DNA of 54,187 nucleotides, taken from Gammaproteobacteria bacterium (GTDB lineage: Bacteria > Pseudomonadota > Gammaproteobacteria > Coxiellales > Coxiellaceae). How positions within the stretch are numbered: position 1 is the stretch's first letter; each line of letters opens with the position of its first letter. The notes beneath the pieces were generated by a model. The model saw only the letters and a list, made by a program, of their open reading frames with translations. It had not been told where the DNA came from and searched no databases. This document shows positions 1-8,236 of the stretch, piece by piece. The translations under genes were made by a program, and so were the position numbers. The stretch covers positions 1 through 54,187 of the forward strand of contig JAUIDD010000014.1 of assembly GCA_030429175.1 (NCBI GenBank). Reading direction: 5' to 3'.

Positions 1-162
1 AGCTAATTTTTTGGGCATGATTCGGACTCCATGTCTGATTATTTGTGGTAAAACAATCATAATGGTGTTAAATCATATTTTCAAAGGGTTAGACTACCGC
101 AAACGCAACGATTTATTCAACAACGCCGTTGTATTTTTTCCGATTGAAATTTCTTATATTTT
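1..162. other. AT-rich left edge, no gene recognised
   Basis: No open frame with a plausible start and ribosome binding site was found here. The stretch lies downstream of the hypothetical gene on the minus strand. It could be the eroded end of a mobile element, but no inverted repeat or transposase fragment could be made out. Confidence 0.3.
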
Positions 163-753
163 TTAATGGGATAGCGTTGCACTTGATCGGCCCTCACCTA
201 TTTGGCAATTATAGACCTTTTCAAAATGCAACTCGGCAAACTCACTCAATAGCCTAAATAAATGGTTATTTGGATCGTCTGAATTATTTATAATTTTTAC
301 TTTCAAGTCTTCAGGTAATGGCACTCGAGGACCACCAGTCAATTCAAATGAACATTCTCCCTTTTGAAACTCAATTAATGAATTTAGAATAGCCTGCTTA
401 GCGTTAAATAAAGGATTGCCTTTCTGCCCCGTAATCAAATTATTAAGATCATTAAAAAGCCTAAACTTAATCACAGAGTCCCAAGGAGAATTAAATTCAA
501 TATGTTTTTCCACCTCGGACATATCTATCTTTCCCTCTTTAGAGAGAAAAGCTCCAAATGCAACCGGATTTGAAATTTCAGCAGATAAACTGAAATTACT
601 AATAAAAATACGCAGATCATCCCACGTTTTCAATGAGGTACTAGGATCAGTTGTCAGCCAATTAATTTTGAAACAGTTGCCTATAACACGTGTTTCTCGT
701 GTAGATTTTTGTGTGAATGTTGTTAAACGTCTCATTAAATCTCTTCTAGTCAT
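163..753 (-). CDS. Hypothetical protein, 196 aa
   Basis: I do not recognise this protein. It has a basic N-terminus (MTRRDLMRRL), no membrane segment and a mixed, apparently globular composition. No catalytic motif is visible. Its 5' end, from the upstream region through about codon 37, is duplicated 1056 bp away, where the copy is fused to a glutathione S-transferase gene. The start is supported by conservation of the ATG and following codons between the two copies, with only conservative differences. The gene stands alone on the minus strand. The surrounding DNA is decayed, so it may be an accessory gene of limited distribution. Confidence 0.5.
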   Translation of the reverse strand: MTRRDLMRRLTTFTQKSTRETRVIGNCFKINWLTTDPSTSLKTWDDLRIFISNFSLSAEISNPVAFGAFLSKEGKIDMSEVEKHIEFNSPWDSVIKFRLFNDLNNLITGQKGNPLFNAKQAILNSLIEFQKGECSFELTGGPRVPLPEDLKVKIINNSDDPNNHLFRLLSEFAELHFEKVYNCQIGEGRSSATLSH

Positions 754-839
754 GCTTCATTATGTGAAAAAGTGTAGCGCAATGAAATCATTAACAAAAG
801 CAACTTATCGTTAAACTCATGTTAACTTTTTATAACTTT
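645..839. repeat. 195-bp direct repeat, copy A
   Basis: This copy aligns without gaps to 1701-1895 at a constant offset of 1056 bp. By eye there are about 16 mismatches, roughly 92% identity. It contains the upstream region and first ~37 codons of the 196-aa hypothetical gene. The unit has no terminal inverted repeats, so it looks like a segmental duplication and not a mobile element. Confidence 0.9.
771..799 (-). promoter_or_regulatory. Candidate promoter shared by both repeat copies
   Basis: Read on the minus strand, TACACT (771-776) is preceded 17 bp upstream by TTTTGT (794-799). It is conserved almost unchanged in the second copy (about 1827-1855), ahead of the leader ORF and GST gene. 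The match to sigma-70 consensus is partial. The best support is that the element was duplicated together with the coding start. Confidence 0.3.
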
Positions 840-1003
840 CAGAGATTGCCTCATTGACACTCCCACCCCCTCTGTCAGGATAGTTGTCGTCGAACTTTTT
901 AAGCTGCCATCATTAAATTGGCTTTACCATTAGTTTGTTGACAATCACCGTTATCAATATAACTTCTTTTCTTGTACTAAACATATTTCTTACGTGATAA
1001 AAC
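840..1003. other. Intergenic, possible mobile-element scar
   Basis: No gene is seen. A locally GC-richer patch begins TGACACTCCCACCCCC at about 854, right next to the end of repeat copy A, and looks like a transposon-end sequence. No partner inverted repeat could be matched by eye, so this stays a suspicion. Confidence 0.2.
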
Positions 1004-1684
1004 TTAGCAAGCTATTAATTTTTCAGTTATAGATCGTGATTTATTTACGTCACTAACAACATCATTCACACACATCTTAAAGCTTGGCCGCTCAAATATT
1101 TTAAATAAATAATCACAAATAGTTTTAGAACAATAGTCTTCAATAGAAAAACCAGCATAATGCATATTAAAATAGACACCAGCAACAGAAATATCCGCTA
1201 AAGTAAAGTGATCTTCAACCAAGTAATCATGGCCATTTAAGCTTTTTTCAAGATAGTCATTAACTAAATAAATGTCTTTTTTCGCTTGTTCAATTTTCTC
1301 ATAATCAGGCATTTTTTTATAATAAAGAGGCACCAACACAGATTGATAATAAAACGGTGCAAGTGTTGAAAATAATTTGGTATCAGCCCATTCTTCATAC
1401 CATAATGTTTTAGCATAATGGCGTGCATTATTAGGGATTAAATCGTAACTTGATGGATATTGTTTATTCAAATACGCACAAATTACAGATGAATCAGATA
1501 TATAAAAATCACTATCAGTTAGTGCAGGAATTTTACCAAGAGGGCTTATTTTTAAAAAGGAATCTGCAAGCGGCTTGTCTAGAGGATTAACAGAAATCTC
1601 TTTGAATTTCATTTGATTTTCCAATAAAAAAATTTTTACCTTACGCACAAAAACTGAACCTGGAGCGCCATATAATGTAATCAT
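1004..1684 (-). CDS. Glutathione S-transferase family protein
   Basis: This 226-aa cytosolic protein has the two-domain glutathione S-transferase layout. An N-terminal thioredoxin-like domain starts MITLYGAPGSVFVRKV and contains the glutathione-contacting segment SDSSVICAYL around residues 62-71. A helical C-terminal domain carries the fold-nucleating motif FTLADIS near residue 162. The family conjugates glutathione to electrophiles or acts in stress protection; the substrate cannot be read from sequence. An AAGGAG site sits 5-6 bases before the ATG. The start overlaps (ATGA) the stop of a 42-codon leader ORF copied from the neighbouring hypothetical gene, so translation is probably coupled to that leader. 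Confidence 0.85.
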   Translation of the reverse strand: MITLYGAPGSVFVRKVKIFLLENQMKFKEISVNPLDKPLADSFLKISPLGKIPALTDSDFYISDSSVICAYLNKQYPSSYDLIPNNARHYAKTLWYEEWADTKLFSTLAPFYYQSVLVPLYYKKMPDYEKIEQAKKDIYLVNDYLEKSLNGHDYLVEDHFTLADISVAGVYFNMHYAGFSIEDYCSKTICDYLFKIFERPSFKMCVNDVVSDVNKSRSITEKLIAC

Positions 1685-1809
1685 TTTTTCTCCTTAACAG
1701 GGTCACTTGTCAGCCAATTAATTTTAAAACAGTTGCCTATAACACATGTTTCTCGGATAGATTTTTGTGTGAATGTTGTTAAACGTCTCATTAAATTTCT
1801 TCTAGCCAT
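1681..1809 (-). pseudogene. 42-codon leader ORF, 5' fragment of a duplicated gene
   Basis: Codons 1-37 (MARRNLMRRLTTFTQ...) match the first 37 codons of the 196-aa protein at 163-753 with about five substitutions. The frame then departs from that gene, adds five codons including the GST ribosome binding site, and stops at a TGA overlapping the GST start codon. It is therefore the truncated 5' end of a paralogue. It may still be translated as a leader peptide that delivers ribosomes to the GST gene. Confidence 0.7.
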
Positions 1810-1895
1810 GCTTCATTATGTAAAAAAGTGTAGCACAATGAAATCCTTAACAAAAGCAACTTATCATTAAATTTAAGTTAACTTTTTATAATTTT
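1701..1895. repeat. 195-bp direct repeat, copy B
   Basis: Second copy of the unit at 645-839, with no gaps in the alignment. It supplies the promoter region and leader ORF that now precede the GST gene. Homology ends abruptly near 1701, just inside the leader frame, and fades near 1895. Confidence 0.9.
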
Positions 1896-1959
1896 TAAAG
1901 CATGTATACATTAAAAACGCCATCAAGACTAGTAGCGAGGCTTTAGAACTTTATCGTCA

Positions 1960-2337
1960 CTAGTAGAAATTTGAGGGCCATAATTTTTTTTTAAAATAGG
2001 ATTCAATCGGCTCCTCAAATACATTATATAGTTTTTTATTAAAACAATTTATGAATTTAATAGTTACAGGCGCCTCTGGCTTTAAATCTAGCATATCAGG
2101 GATACTAATATCATATTCTCAGACATCACCTTTTAATACCAAATCTAATACTTGAAATTTAAACCTTGCCCGACCACGAAGGGCATCGTAACCACACATT
2201 ATTTTAATATCAAAATGTAAATTTAATTTAATACAGCCTTCTGCAAATGGTTCATATGCAGGATGTTTATTAGACTTTAGACCTAACCTACCCAATATCA
2301 TACCAAATCTCATTGAGTCCTTTGGAACAACAAACAA
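1960..2337 (-). pseudogene. Hypothetical gene broken by an in-frame TGA
   Basis: The minus-strand frame runs from a TTG at 2337 through 72 codons (containing GMILGRLGLKSNKHPAYEP). It meets a TGA at 2119-2121, then continues in the same frame for about 52 more codons to a TAG at 1960-1962. Composition on both sides of the TGA is protein-like (after it: DISIPDMLDLKPEAPVTIKF). The frame also extends upstream of the TTG to about 2361 without an ATG. The simplest reading is a decayed fragment of a longer gene. I do not recognise the family. Confidence 0.5.
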
Positions 2338-2397
2338 AGTTACTAATCTTCCCCTAAATTAACTGGAATAGTTCCGTCTTGATGTTACAATAACCCA

Positions 2398-4194
2398 ATG
2401 AAAAGGTTATTAAGCATACTTATTCTCAGCTGGTTTGCACTTTTAGCACTAACCGTGCATGCTAGCCAGTCCCAACCATTACCTATCAATCAAGCTTTTC
2501 AGTTTACTGCCACAGCCAAAGATTATCAGACCGTGGTATTAAACTGGAAGATTGCGCCTGGCTATTACCTTTATCGTGATAAATTTAAAATACGCGCGAT
2601 AAAACCTGGCAAAATGGAATTAACTGAACCTGTATTACCTTATAATAGCATTGCAAAAAACATTCCAGCAGTTGGCAAACTTGAGGTATATAGCGGTGAC
2701 ATGTATATCATTCAGCCGATATTACATTCAAACAGCCACAATATTACCCTACAAGTGCACTATCAAGGCTGCTCACAACATGGTTATTGTTATCCACCCA
2801 TCACCGAAGTTGTATCGCTAAATCTTGCCAATGACTATGGCACACCAGTGCAAGGTGTAGCGATGGATGTAGCTCCTGAAACCAAACCCGAAAGTCAGCC
2901 ATCAACTTCACAACTCATTAACCCACAAGATAAAATTACAGCCATTTTAACCGCTAATAATCTCTGGGGCATTGTTATTGGTTTTTTTATATTTGGTGTT
3001 TTACTCTCTTTTACACCTTGCGTATTACCGATGATTCCTATTTTATCGAGCATTATTGTTGGCCAAGGTAAAATTTCTCATGCACGTTCATTCGTTTTGT
3101 CACTTGCTTATGTGCTTGGCATGGCGATTACCTATGCGATTGCTGGCGTTATTTTTGGTTTTATCGGTGGCAGTGTACAAGCTGCTTTTCAAAAGCCCTG
3201 GCTCATTATCGTCTTTACAATTATTTTTATTGCAATGGCGTTATCACTGTTTGGTTTATATGACCTGCAACTTCCTGAACGCTGGCGCAGTAAAATTGCA
3301 CGCACTAGTGATCATCAAAAACATGGCACGCTGATTGGCACTTTTTTTATGGGCATCTTAGCTACTTTAATTTTATCACCATGTGTTACACCACCTTTAG
3401 TCGGCGTGCTGGCATATATTAGCCAAACTGGTAACGCCACTATCGGCGGCGTTGCACTATTATGGATGGGTATTGGTATGGGTTTACCACTATTACTCAT
3501 CGGCGCTTTTGGTCCTAAACTGATGCCACATACTGGCAAATGGATGGTCGCGGTTAAAAACTTTATGGGTGTATTACTGTTAGCGGTTGCAATCTGGATA
3601 TTATCACGGCTATTGGCAGACAATATTATTCTATTATTATGGGGGCTATTGGTGATTGGCTGTGGTGTGGCCATGGGCGCACTCTCAACTGCAACCGGTC
3701 ACTTAGCACATTGGCGCAAAGCAATTGCTTTAGTATTATTTATCTATGGCATCGTACTATGTGTCGGCGCTTTTCTTGGCAATACCAATCCATTTAAACC
3801 ATTAGCCAATCAGCGTAATCAACTTATGCAAGCATTGCAGTTTATTCCAGTCAAAAATGTCGATGATATTTACAGGCAAATGCATAAAGCAGGCAACAGA
3901 CCAATCTTACTCGACTTTTATGCTGACTGGTGTATTGCTTGTAAAGAAATGGATTTAATCACATTCAGCGACCCCAAAGTAAAAAAAGCGTTAAAACATT
4001 TTGTGCTACTACGTGCAAATGTCACTAAAAATTCTCTTGAAGATAAAATCCTGCAAAAACATTTTGGTGTTGTTGCACCACCTACTATTTTATTTTTTGG
4101 CACAGATCATAAAGAAATAAAATCAACTCGTATTATTGGTATGATAAAGCCACAACCTTTTTTAAAACGTTTAGACAAAGTTAGCAGGAAATAA
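2398..4194 (+). CDS. dsbD: Thiol:disulfide interchange protein DsbD
   Basis: This 598-aa inner-membrane protein passes electrons from cytoplasmic thioredoxin to periplasmic disulfide isomerases and related proteins. All three modules are visible. After a signal peptide (residues 1-22) comes the periplasmic N-terminal domain with its redox pair C125/C131. The multi-pass membrane domain has pairing cysteines C208 (TPCVLP) and C329 (SPCVTP). The C-terminal thioredoxin-like domain has the active site WCIAC, C512/C515. Length is close to the E. coli protein. A TACAAT box ends only six bases before the ATG, so the transcript could be nearly leaderless unless a promoter lies further up. The next gene starts two bases after the stop, suggesting an operon. 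Confidence 0.97.
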   Translation: MKRLLSILILSWFALLALTVHASQSQPLPINQAFQFTATAKDYQTVVLNWKIAPGYYLYRDKFKIRAIKPGKMELTEPVLPYNSIAKNIPAVGKLEVYSGDMYIIQPILHSNSHNITLQVHYQGCSQHGYCYPPITEVVSLNLANDYGTPVQGVAMDVAPETKPESQPSTSQLINPQDKITAILTANNLWGIVIGFFIFGVLLSFTPCVLPMIPILSSIIVGQGKISHARSFVLSLAYVLGMAITYAIAGVIFGFIGGSVQAAFQKPWLIIVFTIIFIAMALSLFGLYDLQLPERWRSKIARTSDHQKHGTLIGTFFMGILATLILSPCVTPPLVGVLAYISQTGNATIGGVALLWMGIGMGLPLLLIGAFGPKLMPHTGKWMVAVKNFMGVLLLAVAIWILSRLLADNIILLLWGLLVIGCGVAMGALSTATGHLAHWRKAIALVLFIYGIVLCVGAFLGNTNPFKPLANQRNQLMQALQFIPVKNVDDIYRQMHKAGNRPILLDFYADWCIACKEMDLITFSDPKVKKALKHFVLLRANVTKNSLEDKILQKHFGVVAPPTILFFGTDHKEIKSTRIIGMIKPQPFLKRLDKVSRK

Positions 4195-4196
4195 CG

Positions 4197-4712
4197 ATGT
4201 TCTACGATACAAAAGACTTTCCATTTACTAAAATGCTTGAAACACATTGGCGTGATGTGAGAGCTGAATTTGAAATGATAGATCCCGATCATTTACTCGA
4301 AGCGCCATGGGAAGACATCTATAATAAAGCCTGGGAAGTGTATACGTTATATGCGTTAGAACGTAAGTTTAAACAACACTGCGCAAAACTACCTAAAACC
4401 ACAGCTTTAATCGAAAATATTCCCGGGCTTTATAATGCTGGTTTTTCTGTGATTGGTCCTGGCACCCATATCACACCACATGAAGGCTATTCATCTGATG
4501 TATTGCGCTGCCACCTCGGTATTATCGTGCCCGACCCAGATAACTGTGCGATTCGTGTTGGTGATGAAACCTACCACTGGCATGAAGGTGAATGCGTAAT
4601 CTTTGATGATATGGTTGAACATGAAGCGTGGAACAATAGCGACAAAATGCGCGTAGTGCTGATAATGGACATCCTAGGTGCCAGGCACCTAGATGTTGAT
4701 AGTTTTAACTAA
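4197..4712 (+). CDS. Aspartyl/asparaginyl beta-hydroxylase family protein
   Basis: The 171-aa protein has the core of the aspartyl/asparaginyl beta-hydroxylase family (2-oxoglutarate/Fe(II) cupin), which includes LpxO-type lipid A hydroxylases. The segment ITPHEGYSSDVLRCHLGI holds the first conserved histidine region. FDDMVEHEAWNNSDKMRVV holds the second histidine and the 2-oxoglutarate-binding arginine. It lacks an obvious membrane anchor, unlike classical LpxO, so the substrate is open. It starts two bases after dsbD. The last dozen codons (LGARHLDVDSFN) are encoded by a palindromic repeat that runs into the gene, so the C-terminal tail is probably an acquired extension. Confidence 0.85.
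   Translation: MFYDTKDFPFTKMLETHWRDVRAEFEMIDPDHLLEAPWEDIYNKAWEVYTLYALERKFKQHCAKLPKTTALIENIPGLYNAGFSVIGPGTHITPHEGYSSDVLRCHLGIIVPDPDNCAIRVGDETYHWHEGECVIFDDMVEHEAWNNSDKMRVVLIMDILGARHLDVDSFN
4674..4692. repeat. GTGCC-GGCAC palindrome inside a coding region
   Basis: A perfect palindrome with arms CTAGGTGCC and GGCACCTAG around a single A. It lies inside the 3' end of the hydroxylase gene and is translated as LGARHL. It shares its core and right flank (GTTGATA) with the longer palindrome 55 bp downstream. Confidence 0.85.
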
Positions 4713-4728
4713 AAATCGGTTTAATCTG

Positions 4729-4761
4729 TCAACCTTTAGGTGCCAGGCACCTAAAGGTTGA
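4729..4761. repeat. GTGCC-GGCAC palindrome, 16-bp arms
   Basis: A perfect inverted repeat with 16-bp arms (left arm TCAACCTTTAGGTGCC) separated by one A, between the hydroxylase gene and aroQ. No T-run follows, so it is not a classical terminator, although the RNA would form a strong hairpin. It belongs to the same family as the elements at 4674, 8211 and 36392. Confidence 0.9.
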
Positions 4762-4834
4762 TAAAATTCACGAACTTGCAGACATCTTCGCATTTCCCTA
4801 GACATCGACTGAACTTTTCGGCAGAATAGCGTCT

Positions 4835-5278
4835 ATGTTGACAGTACTAGTCATAAATGGCCCAAACTTGAACCTCTTAGGCACTCGCGAGCCTGAAATC
4901 TATGGATCGCAGACACTAAACGATATAAATCGCAAGTTAGCAGCAGATGCAGACAAATTAGGCTATAAATTGCAACAGTTCCAATCAAATGCTGAGCATG
5001 AAATCATCGACAAAATTCAACAGGCTCAAGGTAAGGTGGATTTTATTATCATTAATCCCGCCGCCTTAACCCACACCAGCATAGCACTTCGCGATGCGCT
5101 TTTAGGCGTCGCCATTCCCTTTATTGAAGTACACTTGAGTAATGTTGATGCTCGAGAAGAATTTAGATCGCAGTCTTATCTCTCCGACATCGCTGTTGGC
5201 AAGATTGCGGGTTTTGGCAGCTATAGCTACGATTTAGCTCTATTGGCTGCGGTTGATTACCTAAAGAGGCACCGATGA
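4835..5278 (+). CDS. aroQ: 3-dehydroquinate dehydratase, type II
   Basis: This 147-aa enzyme catalyses the third step of the shikimate pathway, dehydration of 3-dehydroquinate, and has the usual type II length. The N-terminal signature [17 protein letters not shown] carries the catalytic arginine R18 and tyrosine Y23. [16 protein letters not shown] forms the middle motif. The catalytic histidine lies in EVHLSN. The usual QSNHEG is changed to QSNAEH, a tolerated region. Its stop overlaps the accB start, matching the aroQ-accB-accC cluster common in gammaproteobacteria. Confidence 0.97.
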   Translation: MLTVLVINGPNLNLLGTREPEIYGSQTLNDINRKLAADADKLGYKLQQFQSNAEHEIIDKIQQAQGKVDFIIINPAALTHTSIALRDALLGVAIPFIEVHLSNVDAREEFRSQSYLSDIAVGKIAGFGSYSYDLALLAAVDYLKRHR

Positions 5279-5727
5279 TGGATACCAGAAAAATTAGAAA
5301 ACTAATCGAACTTGTTAAAGAAACTGGCGTTGGCGAGCTGGAAGTCACTTCCGGTGAAGAATCTGTGCGCATCAGCTGTCACAGCACGATTGCACCACCT
5401 GCAGCACAACAAATTATTGCTGCTGCGCCAGCAGCCCCCGCAGCAGCTGCCACAACTGCTGAAACTGAAGTACCGGCACACGATGGCCATGAAGTTAAAT
5501 CTCCAATGGTAGGTACTGCTTATCTCGCGCACACACCTGGTGCGAAACCTTTTGTATCAGTGGGTCAACATGTTGAGGTTGGCGACACACTGTGCTTAAT
5601 CGAAGCAATGAAAATGTTTAATAAAATCGAGTCGGATGTCGCTGGTGTCATCAGTGCACGCATGATAGAAAATGGGAGCCCGGTTGAATACGATCAACCA
5701 CTCTTTATCATCGATACAGGTGAGTAA
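5275..5727 (+). CDS. accB: Biotin carboxyl carrier protein of acetyl-CoA carboxylase
   Basis: The 150-aa protein carries the biotin that shuttles carboxyl groups between biotin carboxylase and carboxyltransferase in the first step of fatty acid synthesis. An N-terminal dimerisation segment is followed by an Ala/Pro-rich linker (about residues 45-72). The C-terminal biotinyl domain has the EAMKM motif with biotinylated lysine K113. The start overlaps the aroQ stop as ATGATG; either the first ATG (4-base overlap) or the next one could be used. accC follows five bases after the stop. Confidence 0.97.
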   Translation: MMDTRKIRKLIELVKETGVGELEVTSGEESVRISCHSTIAPPAAQQIIAAAPAAPAAAATTAETEVPAHDGHEVKSPMVGTAYLAHTPGAKPFVSVGQHVEVGDTLCLIEAMKMFNKIESDVAGVISARMIENGSPVEYDQPLFIIDTGE

Positions 5728-5731
5728 TGAT

Positions 5732-7078
5732 ATGTTTGAAAAAATTCTGATAGCAAACCGTGGCGAAATTGCGCTACGTATTCTACGTGCCTGCAAAGAA
5801 ATGGGCATCAAAACTGTCGCAGTCTATTCAACTGCTGATGCCGATTTAATGCATGTACGCCTTGCCGATGAAGCGGTCTGCATAGGCCCGAGCAATTCAA
5901 CCGAAAGTTACCTGAATATTCCAGCTGTAATTAGCGCTGCCGAAATTGGCCACGTCGATGCAATCCATCCTGGCTACGGCTTTTTAGCGGAAAATGCTGA
6001 TTTCTCTGAACAGGTAGACAAAGGTGGTTTTGTCTTTATCGGTCCCGATGCAAAAACTATCAACTTGATGGGTAACAAAGTGTCGGCAATTCAAGCGATG
6101 AGTAAAGCAGGCATTCCTTGCATACCCGGCTCTGATGGCGCCTTAACAGACGATGAGGAACGCAACCTCGAATTAGCGCGCAGGATTGGCTATCCGATTA
6201 TTATTAAAGCTTCAGGTGGTGGTGGTGGACGCGGCATGCGTGTCGTACGCGAAGAAGCAGAACTGCTCAGCTCTATTGCAACCACTCAGACAGAAGCGGC
6301 TGCTGCATTTAGCAACAGCGAAGTCTACATGGAAAAATTCTTAGAAAACCCGCGCCATATTGAAATTCAGGTATTATCCGATGGCCAAGGACATGCGATT
6401 CATCTTGGTGAGCGTGATTGCTCAATGCAACGTCGCCATCAAAAAGTTGTCGAAGAAGCGCCTGCTCCTGGGATTAGTGACGCACAACGCCAAACCATTG
6501 GTCAACGCTGTGTAGATGCATGTATTGCGATCAACTACAAAGGTGCCGGTACATTCGAATTTCTATATGAAAATGGCGAGTTTTTTTTCATCGAGATGAA
6601 CACTCGTATTCAGGTAGAGCATCCTGTGACTGAAATGATTACGGGTATAGATATCATTAAACAACAAATTAAAATTGCAGCAGGCTTACCACTCACAATT
6701 AAGCAATCTGACATTAAAATCAAAGGCCACGCCATCGAGTGCCGCATAAACGCTGAAGACCCTAAAAACTTTATGCCCTGTCCTGGTAAAATTGAACAGT
6801 TTCATGCGCCAGGTGGTTTAGGCGTGCGTGTTGACTCACACATTTATAATGGTTATCGCGTACCACCCTACTACGACTCAATGATCGGCAAGATTATTGC
6901 ACACGGTAGCACACGTGAAGAAGCCTTAAACAAAATGAAAAATGCGCTCAGTGAAACGGTCATCGAAGGCATAAAAACCAATTTACCACTACAAGCAGAA
7001 ATAATTAGTGACAAAAAGTTTCGTGAAGGCGGGCAAAATATTCACTACCTAGAGAAAATGCTAAGCCGGGAAGATTAA
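5732..7078 (+). CDS. accC: Biotin carboxylase subunit of acetyl-CoA carboxylase
   Basis: The 448-aa ATP-grasp enzyme carboxylates biotin on AccB using ATP and bicarbonate. The ATG at 5732 gives the canonical start [18 protein letters not shown] and the normal family length; a longer frame upstream overlaps accB and is rejected. The glycine-rich ATP lid [13 protein letters not shown] lies near residues 158-170, [12 protein letters not shown] near 212, and the metal/catalytic segment [11 protein letters not shown] near 288-298. It lies in the aroQ-accB-accC-prmA transcription unit. Confidence 0.98.
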   Translation: MFEKILIANRGEIALRILRACKEMGIKTVAVYSTADADLMHVRLADEAVCIGPSNSTESYLNIPAVISAAEIGHVDAIHPGYGFLAENADFSEQVDKGGFVFIGPDAKTINLMGNKVSAIQAMSKAGIPCIPGSDGALTDDEERNLELARRIGYPIIIKASGGGGGRGMRVVREEAELLSSIATTQTEAAAAFSNSEVYMEKFLENPRHIEIQVLSDGQGHAIHLGERDCSMQRRHQKVVEEAPAPGISDAQRQTIGQRCVDACIAINYKGAGTFEFLYENGEFFFIEMNTRIQVEHPVTEMITGIDIIKQQIKIAAGLPLTIKQSDIKIKGHAIECRINAEDPKNFMPCPGKIEQFHAPGGLGVRVDSHIYNGYRVPPYYDSMIGKIIAHGSTREEALNKMKNALSETVIEGIKTNLPLQAEIISDKKFREGGQNIHYLEKMLSRED

Positions 7079-7954
7079 GTGCCATTTATTCAAATTACCA
7101 TCGCTAGCAGCCCTGAAGAAGCTGATTTATTTGCTGAAAACTTAGAGGCATTGGATGCAGTTGCAGTCACACTAGAAGATGCTAAAGATGATGCCATCTA
7201 TCAACTTGCGCCAGAAGAAACACCGCTGTGGAACTCTGTTAATGTTAAAGCGTTGTTTGAAACAACTATTTCGCCGCGCGATATCATCAGCACACTTAAA
7301 ACCAGACTTAATCGCAAAGAACCCATCAACTATCGCATCGAAAAAATTGCTGATCAAGATTGGGTACGCCTCACCCAACAACACTTTAAACCGCAAAATT
7401 ATCCCGGCAATTTATGGGTTTGTCCAAATTGGCATGAAGAAGAACTGAGTGGCAAAGTTGTGCGTATTGACCCTGGGCTTGCCTTTGGTACGGGCACACA
7501 CCCAACTACTAAGCTCTGCTTAGAGTGGCTCGCACAAAATCCACCAAAAAATAAAACTGTTATCGACTTCGGCTGCGGCTCTGGCATTCTTGCTTTAGCT
7601 AGTGCCAAGCTTGGTGCCAAACAAGTGTTTGCTATTGACCATGATCAACAAGCCCTAATCGCCACTAAAAATAATATGGCGCTCAACAAAGATATCGAAC
7701 ACAAAATACATATTTCCGATGACAAAACATTACCAAGTACCAAAGCTGATTTGATCGTCGCTAACATACTTGCCAATCCACTCATCGAGCTCGAACCCAC
7801 AATCACCCGCCTAATCCAAGCAAATGGTACGCTCGTTCTATCCGGCATTCTTGAACATGAAATCCAATTGATCACCCAAGCCTACACCGAACACTTCACC
7901 CTTCAAGATGCCAAAACCCTTGATCAATGGGCGCTCCTTATTTTTACGCGTTAA
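7079..7954 (+). CDS. prmA: Ribosomal protein L11 methyltransferase
   Basis: The 291-aa SAM-dependent enzyme trimethylates ribosomal protein L11; E. coli PrmA is of nearly the same length. An N-terminal substrate-recognition domain is followed by the Rossmann methyltransferase domain. That domain has motif I DFGCGSGILALASAKLGA near residue 162 and the catalytic-site motif ADLIVANILANPLIEL near 223. Translation starts at a GTG directly abutting the accC stop codon, so initiation is probably coupled. prmA next to accBC is a recurrent gammaproteobacterial arrangement. Confidence 0.97.
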   Translation: MPFIQITIASSPEEADLFAENLEALDAVAVTLEDAKDDAIYQLAPEETPLWNSVNVKALFETTISPRDIISTLKTRLNRKEPINYRIEKIADQDWVRLTQQHFKPQNYPGNLWVCPNWHEEELSGKVVRIDPGLAFGTGTHPTTKLCLEWLAQNPPKNKTVIDFGCGSGILALASAKLGAKQVFAIDHDQQALIATKNNMALNKDIEHKIHISDDKTLPSTKADLIVANILANPLIELEPTITRLIQANGTLVLSGILEHEIQLITQAYTEHFTLQDAKTLDQWALLIFTR

Positions 7955-8008
7955 TTCTAATTTAATAATCCCCCTGTAAAATAAATAAAAAATAAGAAGG
8001 AGGATTTT

Positions 8009-8215
8009 ATGTCTCGCAAAGAAAGAACCATCTCTGGTATTTTAAATGCTGCAGATAAGACTATTACTGCTGCTCAAGTTAAATTTACAGCTAATCGATA
8101 CTATACATTTAGTTCTGGAGAGCCACCCAAAAAGCAAAACCCAATCAAAACCCAAAAGAAAGACGCACAAAATAGCGAAGAGCTACAACCACTTATTGCG
8201 ACAACAGCTTTATAA
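8009..8215 (+). CDS. Small protein, 68 aa, unknown function
   Basis: I do not recognise this protein. A strong AGGAGG site lies six bases before the ATG. The frame is basic and polar, with a globular-looking first half (MSRKERTISGILNAADKTIT) and a Lys/Gln-rich disordered second half. Near the C-terminus ELQPLI matches the acidic dileucine pattern used by eukaryotic sorting adaptors, but such short motifs are common by chance. It follows prmA by 54 bp on the same strand. Its stop codon lies inside a palindrome. Confidence 0.6.
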   Translation: MSRKERTISGILNAADKTITAAQVKFTANRYYTFSSGEPPKKQNPIKTQKKDAQNSEELQPLIATTAL

Positions 8216-8233
8216 GGTGCCAAGCACCTTATA
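8211..8233. terminator. Palindrome between convergent genes, GGTGCC family
   Basis: Arms TATAAGGTGC and GCACCTTATA flank a 3-base loop between the 68-aa gene and the cyclodeaminase gene, which converge here. The core matches the dispersed GTGCC palindromes elsewhere in the window. It may serve as a bidirectional transcription stop, though there is no clear T-run. Confidence 0.5.
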
Positions 8234-8236
8234 GCA

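Noticed and set aside
2119..2121. In-frame TGA as a possible selenocysteine codon
   Set aside because: No selenoprotein family, no redox motif around it and no hairpin of the SECIS type could be seen; decay is simpler.
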